From Tsuneonella sp. CC-YZS046 (GTDB taxonomy: Bacteria > Pseudomonadota > Alphaproteobacteria > Sphingomonadales > Sphingomonadaceae): 64,000 nucleotides of DNA. The stretch lies in contig NZ_CP141590.1 in NCBI RefSeq assembly GCF_035581365.1, positions 1,612,001 to 1,676,000 of the forward strand, written 5' to 3'. Shown in pieces: positions 43,103-52,600 of the stretch (position 1 is the first letter of the stretch; each line of letters begins with the position of its first letter). The notes under the pieces were generated by a model. The model searched no databases. It had not been told where the DNA came from and was given only the letters and a program-made list of their open reading frames with translations. The position numbers were made by a program, and so were the translations under genes.

Positions 43103-43560
43103 CCGGCCCCTGACAGGCGAGGTGCCCGGCGCTGAATTGCCGGGCACCTGCGCCGGATAGGGGAGGCCGGAGCGCCCCCGCCCTTTTTTCGTTACCCCCG
43201 TTCTCCTCGTCATGGGCGCAGGGCCAGCCGGTTGACGCAGAACGCCCGAAATGTGCATTTGCATTTCGGCCCACTGCGCCCCGCATCCCCGCTATGAACA
43301 GCCCTTCGCACGCCAGAACCGGCGCTCATCCGGTGTGACCTTTCGCGGAGCAGCCTCACGGCCCGTCCAGATCGCCATCCATGACGAATGGAGCGACAAG
43401 TAAGGATGCGGGATGCCCTGCGCGTCATCCGGCAGGATAAGGCAGATTTACGCGATGTAGGAAAGGCTCCGGCGAGAAGCCCGGCCCGCTGTTCAAGTCC
43501 CCTTTTCGTCACCCCCGTGCAAACGAGGACCGAGTTAGCCCATTCCTTCTCCCGCCCTTT
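43103..43560. other. 458-base spacer between the receptor and the frnE-like gene
   Basis: No gene is seen. It starts with a 10-bp inverted repeat (43120-43129 with 43140-43149), then a C-rich tract with T6 near 43185. The rest has scattered short ORFs without ribosome sites. Both flanking genes point into it, so at least one terminator is expected here. Confidence 0.7.
43120..43149 (+). terminator. hairpin after the siderophore receptor
   Basis: AGGTGCCCGG and CCGGGCACCT form a perfect 10-bp stem with a 10-base loop, 18 bases after the receptor stop. There is no T-tract right behind it, so it may stabilise the 3' end rather than terminate; T6 occurs about 35 bases later after a G/C-rich segment. 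Confidence 0.45.
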
Positions 43561-44265
43561 TCAGGCGGAAGCGCCGTCGCCCGCACGCTCGACAGCCTGC
43601 CGCAGGATGGCCGCATAGGTCGCCGGGTCCTGCGCGCCGGGGATCAGCATCCGCCCGTTCACCACCATCGCCGGAACGCCGGTGATGTTCATCTGGAAGG
43701 CGCGATCCTCCTCCCAGGCAACCTTGCCGTCGAGGCCGTCATCCGCCAGCGCCGCTTCCACACCGCCGCGATCAAACCCGGCTTCGGCCGCGATGTCGAG
43801 CAGCACCACCGGATCGGACACATTGCGCCGCTGCTGGAAATGCGCGCGGAACAGCGCGAGCTTGAGCCGCGTCTGCGCGTCCGGCCCGTGGGTTTCCAGC
43901 GCCCAGCGCAGCAGGATATGCGCGCGGCGCGTGTTCCACATCATCGCCGGCGGCGGATGGCCTTCCCCCTGCCAACCCATGTCGAAGCCGGCCTGCGCCG
44001 CCAGCGTGGATATCCTGTTGGAGATTTCCGCGAATTGTTCCGGGCTGCGGCCATATTTGCGCGCGATATGCGCGTCGCGCGGCTCGCCTTGCGGCGGCAT
44101 GTCCGGATTAAGCTCGAAGGGCTGCCAGCGCAGGGTCGCGACGATCTCGCCATCCAGCTCCGCCAGCGCCTGCTCGAGATGCTTGTAGCCGATCACGCAC
44201 CATGGGCACATGACATCCGACCAGATGTCGATGACGACCCGGGACGTCACCGCTGCAGCCACCAT
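43561..44265 (-). CDS. DsbA-family (FrnE-like) dithiol oxidoreductase
   Basis: Cytosolic thioredoxin-fold protein of 234 residues. The active site is DIWSDVMCPWCVIGYKHLE (CPWC), and the helical insert and a closing ITGVPAMVVNGRMLIPGAQD with cis-Pro follow. FrnE and related proteins confer oxidative-stress tolerance or isomerise polyketide intermediates; the target is unknown. The ATG at 44265 overlaps nudC by 19 bases; a GTG at 44250 would give a neat 4-base overlap. It is the last gene of the mutY operon. Confidence 0.87.
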   Translation of the reverse strand: MVAAAVTSRVVIDIWSDVMCPWCVIGYKHLEQALAELDGEIVATLRWQPFELNPDMPPQGEPRDAHIARKYGRSPEQFAEISNRISTLAAQAGFDMGWQGEGHPPPAMMWNTRRAHILLRWALETHGPDAQTRLKLALFRAHFQQRRNVSDPVVLLDIAAEAGFDRGGVEAALADDGLDGKVAWEEDRAFQMNITGVPAMVVNGRMLIPGAQDPATYAAILRQAVERAGDGASA

Positions 44266-45122
44266 TTCAGCAGCTGATGGGCGATCGCCTGCGGCGGCGG
44301 CGGGGTGAACGCCGCTCCTTGCGCGCCGGTCAGCGCGTCCACCACCTCGGCGCGGCTGAACCAGCGGGCGTCCTCCAGCTCGGTCCGGTCGACGGTCAGT
44401 TCCGTCTCATTGGCGAAGGCATGGCAGCCCACCATCAGCTGGGACGGAAACGGCCAGGGCTGGCTGGCGACATAGGAAACGTCGCGCACCGTCACGCCCG
44501 CTTCCTCCAGCACTTCGCGCGCGACCGCCCCCTCTATCGTCTCGCCCGGCTCCACGAAGCCCGCCAGCGCGGAATAGAAACCGGCCGGGAAGCGCGGCTG
44601 CCTGCCGAGCAGCAGATTGCCGCCATGCTCCACCAGCATGATGGTGACGGGATCGACCCGGGGGAAGTGCTGCGCCTTGCAGGCGCCGCAATCGCGCTGC
44701 CAGCCGCCCTTGGCGAGCTGGGTCGGGGCGCCGCATTGCGCGCAGAAGCGGTGGCGCGCGTGCCAGTCCACCAGGCTGCGCGCCATTCCGTAGATGCCGA
44801 GATCGTCGTGGCCCAGGATGCCCATGGCCGCGCGGGCGCGGCTGCCCATCTGCAGGGCGCCCGCGTCGCCCGCCTCCGGCACCGCGGCGAAGCAGGCCCG
44901 CCCGTCGCGCAGGCCGAGAAAGACCAGATCGGCACCCGGCGGGCAATCGGCCAGGCTGCCCCATTCCAGCTCGTTCTGCGGGGTCAGGACAGGGTCAAGC
45001 CCGTCGAGCTTGACCAGCCGCGCGCGCCAGTCCTTCAACTCCTCCAGCTTCGCCGGATCGGTGCGAATATAGTCCGCGCGGTCGATCGAGCCTCCGGAAA
45101 AGCTGATTGTGGGATAGCTCAT
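44247..45122 (-). CDS. nudC: NADH pyrophosphatase / RNA NAD-cap hydrolase
   Basis: Nudix hydrolase of 291 residues that cleaves NADH and removes NAD caps from RNA. The zinc ribbon is FCAQCGAPTQL with CGACKAQHFP. The Nudix box is GFVEPGETIEGAVAREVLEE. The NudC signature SQPWPFPSQLM follows. It overlaps the serine hydrolase upstream by 4 bases. Confidence 0.95.
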   Translation of the reverse strand: MSYPTISFSGGSIDRADYIRTDPAKLEELKDWRARLVKLDGLDPVLTPQNELEWGSLADCPPGADLVFLGLRDGRACFAAVPEAGDAGALQMGSRARAAMGILGHDDLGIYGMARSLVDWHARHRFCAQCGAPTQLAKGGWQRDCGACKAQHFPRVDPVTIMLVEHGGNLLLGRQPRFPAGFYSALAGFVEPGETIEGAVAREVLEEAGVTVRDVSYVASQPWPFPSQLMVGCHAFANETELTVDRTELEDARWFSRAEVVDALTGAQGAAFTPPPPQAIAHQLLKWWLQR

Positions 45123-46441
45123 GGCCGCTCGACTCCGATCATCAGGATTGCGTCGTTCATGGCCACCTTAGGAAAATCGCGTTGCAGGGGATAGGCTTCC
45201 ACCGGCATATATTGCGTATAGAGGCCGCCGCGCCAACCACGTTTGAGATCGGCGAAGGCGATTGTGCCGGCGGCCCCGCCCCAGCCGAAGGTTCCTTCCT
45301 CCTCGCCCAGCCCGGAACGGCCGCCCGCGCCGAAGCCGCCGCCATTGGCCAGCGTGCCAGCCGTGCCGACGCCCGGCGGCAGCAGGTTCGAGGTGCCGAG
45401 ACGCACCGCCGCCTCGCTCATCACGCGCTTGCCGTCCAGCTTGCCGAAGCCGAGCAGCATCCGCAGGAAGCGGTCGTAATCGCGCGGGCTGCTGATCAGG
45501 CCCGAACCGCCGAAGGGAAAGGGCGGCTCATCGAGGAAAACCGATGCCGTGGCGGGGTCGAGCGGGATCAGAAGGCCCTGCATGATGCCGTAATTGGTGG
45601 TCAGCCTGCCCGCTTCGCTTGCGGGCACCCGGAAGAAGGTGCTGGTCATGCCCAGCGGATCGAACAGCCGTTCCCGCAGGAAGCGGTCGAAGCTCTTGCC
45701 GGAGACGACCTCGATCACCCGCCCCATCAGGTCCAGCGAGGTCGAATAGCTCCACTTCGTGCCGGGCTGATAGACCAGCGGCATTTCGGCGAGGCGGTCG
45801 GCGAACGCCGTCAGGCTCGGCGCGGTCGGCCCGGCGCCGAACACCTGCGCGATCGGCAGGCGGCTGATCTCCCCCGGGACCAGCCCCGCCTTGACATAGG
45901 CAGCCTTGAGCGGCCCCTTCTGGATGATGGAATAGCCAAGCCCCGCGGTATGGGTCAGGAGGTGGCGGATGGTGATCGGCCGCGCGGCCGGGACCAGATC
46001 GTCGATCGGCCCGTCGGGCAGGCGCTGGACCTTCATCCGGGCGAATTTGGGCAGGATCTCCGCGACCGGCTGATCCAGCCCCAGCTTGCCCTCGTCGATC
46101 AGGATCATCGCCGCCATGCCGGTTATCGGCTTGGTCATCGAATAGATGCGGAACAGGCTGTCCGCCCCCACCGCGCCCGGCTTGCCCAGCGTCCGGGCGC
46201 CCCTGGCCAGGATTTCGGCCTCGTCCTGGGCGAACCCCATGGCCGCCACGGCCCCCGCCAGCCTGCCCGACGTCACATAGTCCGAAACCATGCGGCCGAC
46301 GCCTTGCCATGGGGCGGCGCGGGCCTGGGTCTGGCCCCATGCGGGGAAGAAAGGCATTGCGGCGAGGCTGGCGCCGAAGCCCGCCAGAATGGTGCGGCGT
46401 GAAAGGAGCAGTTCCGGGCCAGCTTGCTGCGGCATCATCAA
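45119..46441 (-). CDS. serine beta-lactamase-like hydrolase (class C/esterase-type), exported
   Basis: Protein of 440 residues. The N-terminus has a twin-Arg signal (SRRTILAGFGASLAAMPFF) ending at AWGQ. The catalytic SXXK is RIYSMTKPITGMAA, the second motif is WSYSTS (Tyr), and GWGGAAGT near the end corresponds to the KTG box, with Lys replaced. This is the EstB/penicillin-binding-like family and is more often an esterase than a lactamase. It overlaps mutY by 4 bases and nudC by 4. Confidence 0.85.
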   Translation of the reverse strand: MMMPQQAGPELLLSRRTILAGFGASLAAMPFFPAWGQTQARAAPWQGVGRMVSDYVTSGRLAGAVAAMGFAQDEAEILARGARTLGKPGAVGADSLFRIYSMTKPITGMAAMILIDEGKLGLDQPVAEILPKFARMKVQRLPDGPIDDLVPAARPITIRHLLTHTAGLGYSIIQKGPLKAAYVKAGLVPGEISRLPIAQVFGAGPTAPSLTAFADRLAEMPLVYQPGTKWSYSTSLDLMGRVIEVVSGKSFDRFLRERLFDPLGMTSTFFRVPASEAGRLTTNYGIMQGLLIPLDPATASVFLDEPPFPFGGSGLISSPRDYDRFLRMLLGFGKLDGKRVMSEAAVRLGTSNLLPPGVGTAGTLANGGGFGAGGRSGLGEEEGTFGWGGAAGTIAFADLKRGWRGGLYTQYMPVEAYPLQRDFPKVAMNDAILMIGVERP

Positions 46442-47484
46442 TCCCTCGTGGCCAGAGCCAGACGGGCCGCCTTCGCGAAGAGCGTGGGAAGGCCCGCCTC
46501 GTCAAGCCGGCCAAGCGGCCACCATTCCCCCGCACTCCGGCCAAGCGCAGCCCAGTCCCGGCCTCTGTAGAGCGCAAGCTCCATTCTCAGCCCGAAATGG
46601 GTGAAGCCATGCTGAACGACGCCGCCCGTCTCCCACTGCCCTTCCAGCGGGGAGCCGCCCGATCCATCGGCGCGGGCGGACCAGCCATCGTCGGGCAAGG
46701 CGCGCATTCCGCCGAGCATGCCTTCCCCCGCCCGCCGGACCAGCCAGACCGCGCCGTCCCGCTCGATCCAGAAAGCCCGCCCGCGCCGTTCCGGCCGGGC
46801 CTTCTTGGGCAGCTTGACCGGATAGCGTGCCGGATCGCCTGCGAGACGCGCTACGCATTGCATCGAAAGCGGGCAGATCAGGCAGTGCGGTTCCCTCGGC
46901 GTGCAGATGGTCGCCCCCAGATCCATCATGGCCTGCGCGAAGTCCCCCGCTCGCTGGCGCGGCGTAATCTCTTCCGTTCGGGCGCGGATCGCCTTGCGCG
47001 CGCCCGGCAGAGGCTCATCGATGGCGAAGAGGCGGGCGACCACCCGCTCCACATTGGCATCGACCACCACCGCCCTTCTACCGAAGGCAATGGCGGCGAC
47101 CGCGGCGGCGGTATAAGCGCCCAGCCCCGGCAGCTCGCGCAGTTCCTCTTCCGTCCGGGGGAACTCGCCCAGTTCGGCCACCGCTTTGGCGCAAGCGACC
47201 ATGTTCCGGGCGCGCGCATAATATCCCAGCCCCGCCCAGGCGGCCATGATCTCCTCTTCCGGGGCGGCGGCCAGCGCCTCGACATCGGGCCAGCGCGCCG
47301 TGAAGCGCTCGAAATAAGGGATCACCGCCGCAACCGTGGTCTGCTGCAGCATCACTTCCGACAGCCACACGCGATAAGGCTCCGGCGGCTCCTGGCCGGG
47401 CGGGCTGCGCCACGGCAGAACCCGCGCGTGGTTCCCGTACCACCCGAGCAAGCTGCTCGCGATCTCGTCCTCGCTGGCGTCCAC
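46438..47484 (-). CDS. mutY: A/G-specific adenine glycosylase MutY
   Basis: Base-excision enzyme of 348 residues that removes adenine opposite 8-oxoguanine. Helix-hairpin-helix region LPGLGAYTAAAVAAIAFGR with catalytic Asp in VVVDANVERVVARLF; EVMLQQTTVAAVIPYF near the N-terminus; 4Fe-4S Cys in CTPREPHCLICPLSMQC; C-terminal Nudix-like 8-oxoG domain (about 225-345). Start ATG 47484, 14 bases from the divergent dciA-like gene. It heads a four-gene overlapping operon. Confidence 0.96.
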   Translation of the reverse strand: MDASEDEIASSLLGWYGNHARVLPWRSPPGQEPPEPYRVWLSEVMLQQTTVAAVIPYFERFTARWPDVEALAAAPEEEIMAAWAGLGYYARARNMVACAKAVAELGEFPRTEEELRELPGLGAYTAAAVAAIAFGRRAVVVDANVERVVARLFAIDEPLPGARKAIRARTEEITPRQRAGDFAQAMMDLGATICTPREPHCLICPLSMQCVARLAGDPARYPVKLPKKARPERRGRAFWIERDGAVWLVRRAGEGMLGGMRALPDDGWSARADGSGGSPLEGQWETGGVVQHGFTHFGLRMELALYRGRDWAALGRSAGEWWPLGRLDEAGLPTLFAKAARLALATRD

Positions 47485-47498
47485 GCGCCCGCTATGGC

Positions 47499-48065
47499 AT
47501 GGCGGAAAGCGGAATGGAACGGGACCCGACAGATCGGCCGCAAAAAGCGGGCGCCAAGACCCGCAAGGGCGCGGCGCGCGCCTATGAGCGCCCCCGTGGC
47601 GGCGGCCCTCGCGCCATTGGGGATCTGATGCCCCAGGTCGGACGCACGGCTTTCCGCCGGTTCGGCTTCGTGCAATCGAGCGTCGTCAGCCGGTGGCCTG
47701 AAATCGTCGGCGAAACCCATGCGAAGGTGTGCCTGCCGGAATCGATCAGGTTTCCGCCGGGGGAAAAGAGCGACGGCATCCTGCAGCTGGTGGTGGTTCC
47801 GGCTCATGCCCCGCTGATCCAGCATCTGTTTCCGGAAATCATGGAACGGGTGAATCGCTTCTTCGGCTATCGCGCGGTCGCCAAGGTGAAGATACGGCAA
47901 GGCGCGGTTAAGCAGGCCGGTGGTGAAAGCCGCGCCGGCGCGCCGCCGTCGCTCAAGCCGATTCCCCTGGAACTGGGGGAATCATTGCGCGACATCGGCG
48001 ATCCCGAATTGCGCACCGTGCTTGAATCCCTCGCCCGCAGCCTGGGCGGCAAGGAGGATAAATGA
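47499..48065 (+). CDS. dciA: DciA-like DUF721 family protein
   Basis: Protein of 188 residues. The N-terminal basic segment (KAGAKTRKGAARAYERPRGG) precedes a KH-like DUF721 domain (FGFVQSSVVSRWPEIVGETH, VVVPAHAPLIQHLFPEIM). DciA loads the replicative helicase DnaB in bacteria without DnaC. The C-terminus (PIPLELGESLRDIGDPELRT) is acidic. Its stop overlaps the DsbA-like gene by 4 bases. Confidence 0.87.
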   Translation: MAESGMERDPTDRPQKAGAKTRKGAARAYERPRGGGPRAIGDLMPQVGRTAFRRFGFVQSSVVSRWPEIVGETHAKVCLPESIRFPPGEKSDGILQLVVVPAHAPLIQHLFPEIMERVNRFFGYRAVAKVKIRQGAVKQAGGESRAGAPPSLKPIPLELGESLRDIGDPELRTVLESLARSLGGKEDK

Positions 48066-48754
48066 AGATTGCCCGTCTCGCCCGCAGCACCCGGCTTGCC
48101 GTCGCCCTGCTCGGCATCGCTTTCGTCAGCGCGGGCGCCGCTCCCAACTGGAACATCACGGTGGCGCAGACGGAAGGCGGCGGCCATCGGCTGGGCAACC
48201 CCGCCGCCAAGGTCAAGCTCATGGAATTCGTAAGCTATACCTGCCCGCATTGCGCCCATTTCGAGACGGAAGCCGCCGATCCGCTGCGGGTGGGCTACAT
48301 CGCCCAGGGCAAGGTGTCGGTGGAGGTCCGCCACATCATCCGCGACCCGGTCGACCTGACCGCCGTCATGCTCGCGGAATGCGGCCCGAAGGAGAAGTTC
48401 TTCCTCAATCATTCGACCTTGCTCCGCAACCAGGGCACATGGCTGAAGAAGATGTCCAATCTCAGCGAAGCGCAGCGCAACCGCTGGGTGGCCAGCAATT
48501 ATGCGGCCCGCCGCCGCGCCATCGCCAAGGATCTCGGCTTCTACGATCTGATGGCCCGGCGCGGCTACGACCAGCTTGCGGTCGACAAGTGCCTGGCCGA
48601 CGAGAATTTTGCGCGGCAGCTCGCCGAGCAGAGCGAAACCAGCGCGCGGGAATTCGGCGTGGAGGGCACGCCCAGCTTCGCGCTGAACGGAACCCTGCTG
48701 GCCGGGACCCATAGCTGGGATGTGCTGAAGCCGCAGATCGATGCCCATTTCTAA
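48062..48754 (+). CDS. exported DsbA-like thiol-disulfide protein
   Basis: Periplasmic thioredoxin-fold protein of 230 residues. Signal peptide MKIARLARSTRLAVALLGIAF; active site VSYTCPHCAHFETEA (CPHC, as in DsbA); the cis-Pro loop GVEGTPSFALNG near 205. It overlaps the dciA-like gene by 4 bases. A paralogue follows at 48860. Confidence 0.88.
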   Translation: MKIARLARSTRLAVALLGIAFVSAGAAPNWNITVAQTEGGGHRLGNPAAKVKLMEFVSYTCPHCAHFETEAADPLRVGYIAQGKVSVEVRHIIRDPVDLTAVMLAECGPKEKFFLNHSTLLRNQGTWLKKMSNLSEAQRNRWVASNYAARRRAIAKDLGFYDLMARRGYDQLAVDKCLADENFARQLAEQSETSAREFGVEGTPSFALNGTLLAGTHSWDVLKPQIDAHF

Positions 48755-48859
48755 GCGTGGTTTAGCTGTGGAATAAGGCCCGCCATGCAAGGCGCGCAGC
48801 TTTGCGCAAGGAAACGCATCGGCTAGCCTTCCAATCGAAATTCCGGGGATGTCATTATC

Positions 48860-49618
48860 ATGAGCAGATTTCGCCGCATTGCCCTCGCCACCCTGTTCGC
48901 CGTCCCGTTCTGCCTGGGCTTAGGCGCCTGCGGAAAGGGCGATGAAACGGCCGCCGGAACCCCGAAAGGGGAACCGATCGCCGCGATCCAGGCCCCGGCG
49001 GGCAAGGCATGGGCCGATACCGTCACCATCACGCCGGAAGGCGGCTATCTGCTGGGCAACCCGAACGCCCCGCTCAAGCTCTTGGAATATGCGTCCCTCA
49101 CCTGCCCGCATTGCGCCGATTTTTCCAGGGACGCGGCGGAGAAGCTGCGCGACGAATATGTGGCGAGCGGTGTGGTCAGCTATGAATTGCGCAACCAGAT
49201 TCATGACGGGCTGGACCTGACCATGGCGATGCTGACGCGCTGCGGCGCGCCGGAGAGCTTCCATGCGTTGAGCGAGCAGGTCTGGCTCAACCTGCCGCAG
49301 ATCGTCCAGACGGCCCAGGGCAACCAGGCGGCGATGGCGGCCGCGATGAAGTCCGAGGACCAGTCGAAGAGATACAAGGCAATCGCCGATGCCGCCGGGC
49401 TGACCGATTTCTTCGCCGCGCGCGGGATCAGCAGCGATCAGGCGGGAAGCTGTCTGGCCGATGCCGCCAAGGCGGAGCAGATCGTCCAGAACTCGCAGAA
49501 GCAATCCGAAGAACTGCAGGTGGACGGGACCCCCACCTTCTTCCTCAACGGGCAGAAGCTCGATGTGCGGAGCTGGAAGGATCTGGAACCCATCCTGCAA
49601 GACGCCGGCGCCCGGTAG
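48860..49618 (+). CDS. exported DsbA-like lipoprotein, paralogue of the preceding gene
   Basis: Periplasmic thioredoxin-fold protein of 252 residues. The signal peptide ends in a lipobox (CLGLGAC), so it is probably a lipoprotein. The active site is ASLTCPHCADFSRD (CPHC), the cis-Pro loop QVDGTPTFFLNG. Overall layout matches the preceding protein, with a longer linker. smc follows after 33 bases. Confidence 0.88.
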   Translation: MSRFRRIALATLFAVPFCLGLGACGKGDETAAGTPKGEPIAAIQAPAGKAWADTVTITPEGGYLLGNPNAPLKLLEYASLTCPHCADFSRDAAEKLRDEYVASGVVSYELRNQIHDGLDLTMAMLTRCGAPESFHALSEQVWLNLPQIVQTAQGNQAAMAAAMKSEDQSKRYKAIADAAGLTDFFAARGISSDQAGSCLADAAKAEQIVQNSQKQSEELQVDGTPTFFLNGQKLDVRSWKDLEPILQDAGAR

Positions 49619-49651
49619 AGAGCGCCGGAGCGGAAGCGCGGCGAGGCGGCG

Positions 49652-52600
49652 ATGCGGATCAGCAAGCTCAAGCTCAGCGGCTTCAAGAGCTTCGTGGAAC
49701 CCGCCGAACTGCGCATAGAGCCCGGCCTGACCGGCGTGGTCGGGCCGAATGGCTGCGGCAAGTCCAACCTGCTTGAAGCGATCCGCTGGGTGATGGGCGA
49801 GAACTCGCCCAAGAGCATGCGCGGCGCCGGCATGGAGGACGTGATCTTTGCCGGGACGGCGCAGCGGCCGCCCCGTGATTTTGCCGAAGTCGTGCTTCAT
49901 GCCGAAACCGACGATCGCGAGGAACTGCAAGTCACCCGCCGGATCGAACGCGGCGCGGGCAGCGCCTATCGCGTCAACGGGCGCGACGTGCGGGCCAAGG
50001 ACGTCGCCCTGGTGTTCGCCGATGCGGCGACCGGGGCGCACAGCCCCGCTCTCGTCAGCCAGGGCCGCATCGCCGCCGTGATCGCCGCGCGCCCTGCGGA
50101 GCGGCGCCAGATGCTGGAGGAAGCGGCCGGGATCGCCGGGTTGCACGTCCGCCGGCGCGATGCGGAAGGCAAGCTCAGGCAGACGGAAGCCAATCTGTCC
50201 CGGCTCGACGACCTCATGGCCGGGCTCGACTCGCAAATCGCCAGCCTGCGGCGTCAGGCGCGGCAGGCGGAACGCTACAAGGCGCTGTCCGACCAGATCC
50301 AGCAGGCCGAGGCGCGCCTGCTGTTCGCGCGGTGGCGCGACGCCGCGGCCGCTGCGGCGGAGGCTCGCCAGCAGGCCGAGGCGGCGGAGCGGAAAGTGGC
50401 GGAAACCCAGGCCGCCGTGAACGAGGCGCAAAAGACGCAGGCCCAGGTGGCGGCGGCTCTGGCGCAAGCGCGCGAGCAGCTCGCGGACCGGCGGGACGAC
50501 GCCACCGCTCATGGTCACCGCATGGCCACGCTGGCGAGCCAGCTCGAAGCGGCGGAGCAGCGCCTGGCCGATCTCGACCGGCAAAAGACGAGGCTGGAGG
50601 AAGATCAGGGGGAGGCCGACCGGCTGACCCGGGATGCGGCGGAGGCCCTGACCCGGCTGGAGGCGGAATTGGCCGAGGGCCAGAAATCCCTCGCCCTGGA
50701 AGAAGCGCGCCGCCCTTCGCTCGCCACCACGCTCGAACAGGCGGAGCGCGAAGGCCGGGCAGCGGAACTGGCGCTGGCCAAGGCCACCGCCGATCAGGCC
50801 GGAGTGGAAGCGGAATGGCGGGTAGCCGATGCCGAATTCGCGCAGGCGGAAGCAAGGCTTGAAAGGCTGGAGCGGGAAACGCGCCGCTTGGCGGAAGCAC
50901 GTTCCGCCCTCGCCCCGCCGGAGGATCTGGAGCAGGCGGTCGCCACGGCGAAAGCGGAGGCAGAAGCCGCCGCGGCAAGGCAGGCGGAGTTGCGGGAGGC
51001 GCTGAGCCGCCTCCAGTCCCGCAAGGAAGAACTCGCGAGCACACGGGACGAAGCGACGGCGGCGCTTGCCGCCGCAAAGGCCGAGCTGGCGGGCATCGAA
51101 CGGGAATACAACGGGTTGCAGCGCGATCGCGAAGCGCGATCGAAGCAGGCGGCAAACAAGCATGGGTTGCCTGCCGCGCTCGATGGCGTGCGGGCCGCGC
51201 CGGGCTATGAGCGCGCGCTGGCGGCTGTATTGGGCCGCGATGCCAAGGCCCCGCTGGGGACACCGCAAGGCGACCCGGAAGGCCGCTTCTGGACCGGAGC
51301 GGCCAGCCCCGCCCCGGTGCCGGAAAGCCTTGCGGCGCATGTTCCGCAATGCCCGCCGCAACTCGCGGCCCGGCTCGCCCTGGTCCATGTGGCGGATGCC
51401 GACGACGGCCGCGCCCTGGCTCCCGGTGAATGGCTGGTCACAAAGGATGGCAGGCTGCGGCGCTGGGATGGCTTCCTTGCGCGCGGCGAAGGCGCGGCGG
51501 AAGCGGCCCGGCTCGAAGCCGAGAACCGCCATGCCGAGCTGGCGACGGAACTGCCGGCCAGGCGGGCGAATGCGGAACGGGCAGAACAGCTCAAGCAGGC
51601 AACGGAAGAACAATTGAGCGCGCTGCAGCGCGAGCTGATCGCGGCCGAGCGCGAGGTAAGCGCGGCCATCGAGGAGGAACGCGCCGCCCTGCGCGCTCTG
51701 GACCAGGCGGAAGCGGCGCGGGAGCGGCTCGCGCTGAGGCTGCAGGAAATCGTCGCGGCCGAAGCCGATCTTGCCGAGCAGCGCGCGCAGGCGGAAGCGG
51801 AGCGTGGGACGGCGGCTGCCCGGCGCGCCGCCCTGCCCGATCCGCAAGCCGGCAGGACCATGCTGGACACCGCGCGCAGCCGGAACGATCTGGCGAGATC
51901 GGCGATACAGGCCGCCGCCGCGCAACTGGCCGCGCATGACCAGGCGCTCGCGGTGGGGCGGGAACGCGCCGCCGCGCGGGCGGCTGACATCAAGGGCTGG
52001 CAAGCCCGGGCCGGAGACGCCGCCCGCCGCCTGTCCGACATGGCCCGGCGCGCCGAGGAGATCGCCGAAGAACGCGCCATCATTGCCGACAAGCCCGCCG
52101 CCCTGCTGCGCCAGATCGAGGAAGGGGAGCAGATGCGGGAACGGCTCGGCCGGGAGCTGGCCGAAGCCGAAAGCGCGGTCGCCAGCGCAAGCGCCGAGGC
52201 GCAGGCGGCGGACAGGCAGCTTGCCGAGATCAACGAAGCCCTTGCCAGTGCCAGGGAATCCCGAGCCGGCGCCGTGGCCCGCGCCGAAAACGAGGAAGCG
52301 CGGCGCAGCGAAATGGGGCGCATTTCCGGCGAGCGCTTCCAGTGCCCGCCGCCGCTGCTGGCCGAACGGTTCGGCTTCACGGGTGAGGAGATTGCCAATT
52401 CCTCGGTCGAATCGGCGTCCCTCGAGAAGCTGGTCGCGGACCGGGAACGGATCGGCCCGGTCAATCTGGTCGCGGCTCAGGAACTCGCGGAGATCGAAAC
52501 CCGCCATGGCGAAAGCGCGGCCGAGCAGGCCGAGCTTGCCGAAGCGGTCAACCGCCTGCGCGGATCGATCGGCAATCTGAACCGCGAAGGCCGGGAAAGG

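Noticed and set aside
40976-43264. A 762-codon open frame opposite the siderophore receptor
   Set aside because: The receptor shows a signal peptide, plug and barrel. The reverse frame has no domain and crosses the receptor's stop.
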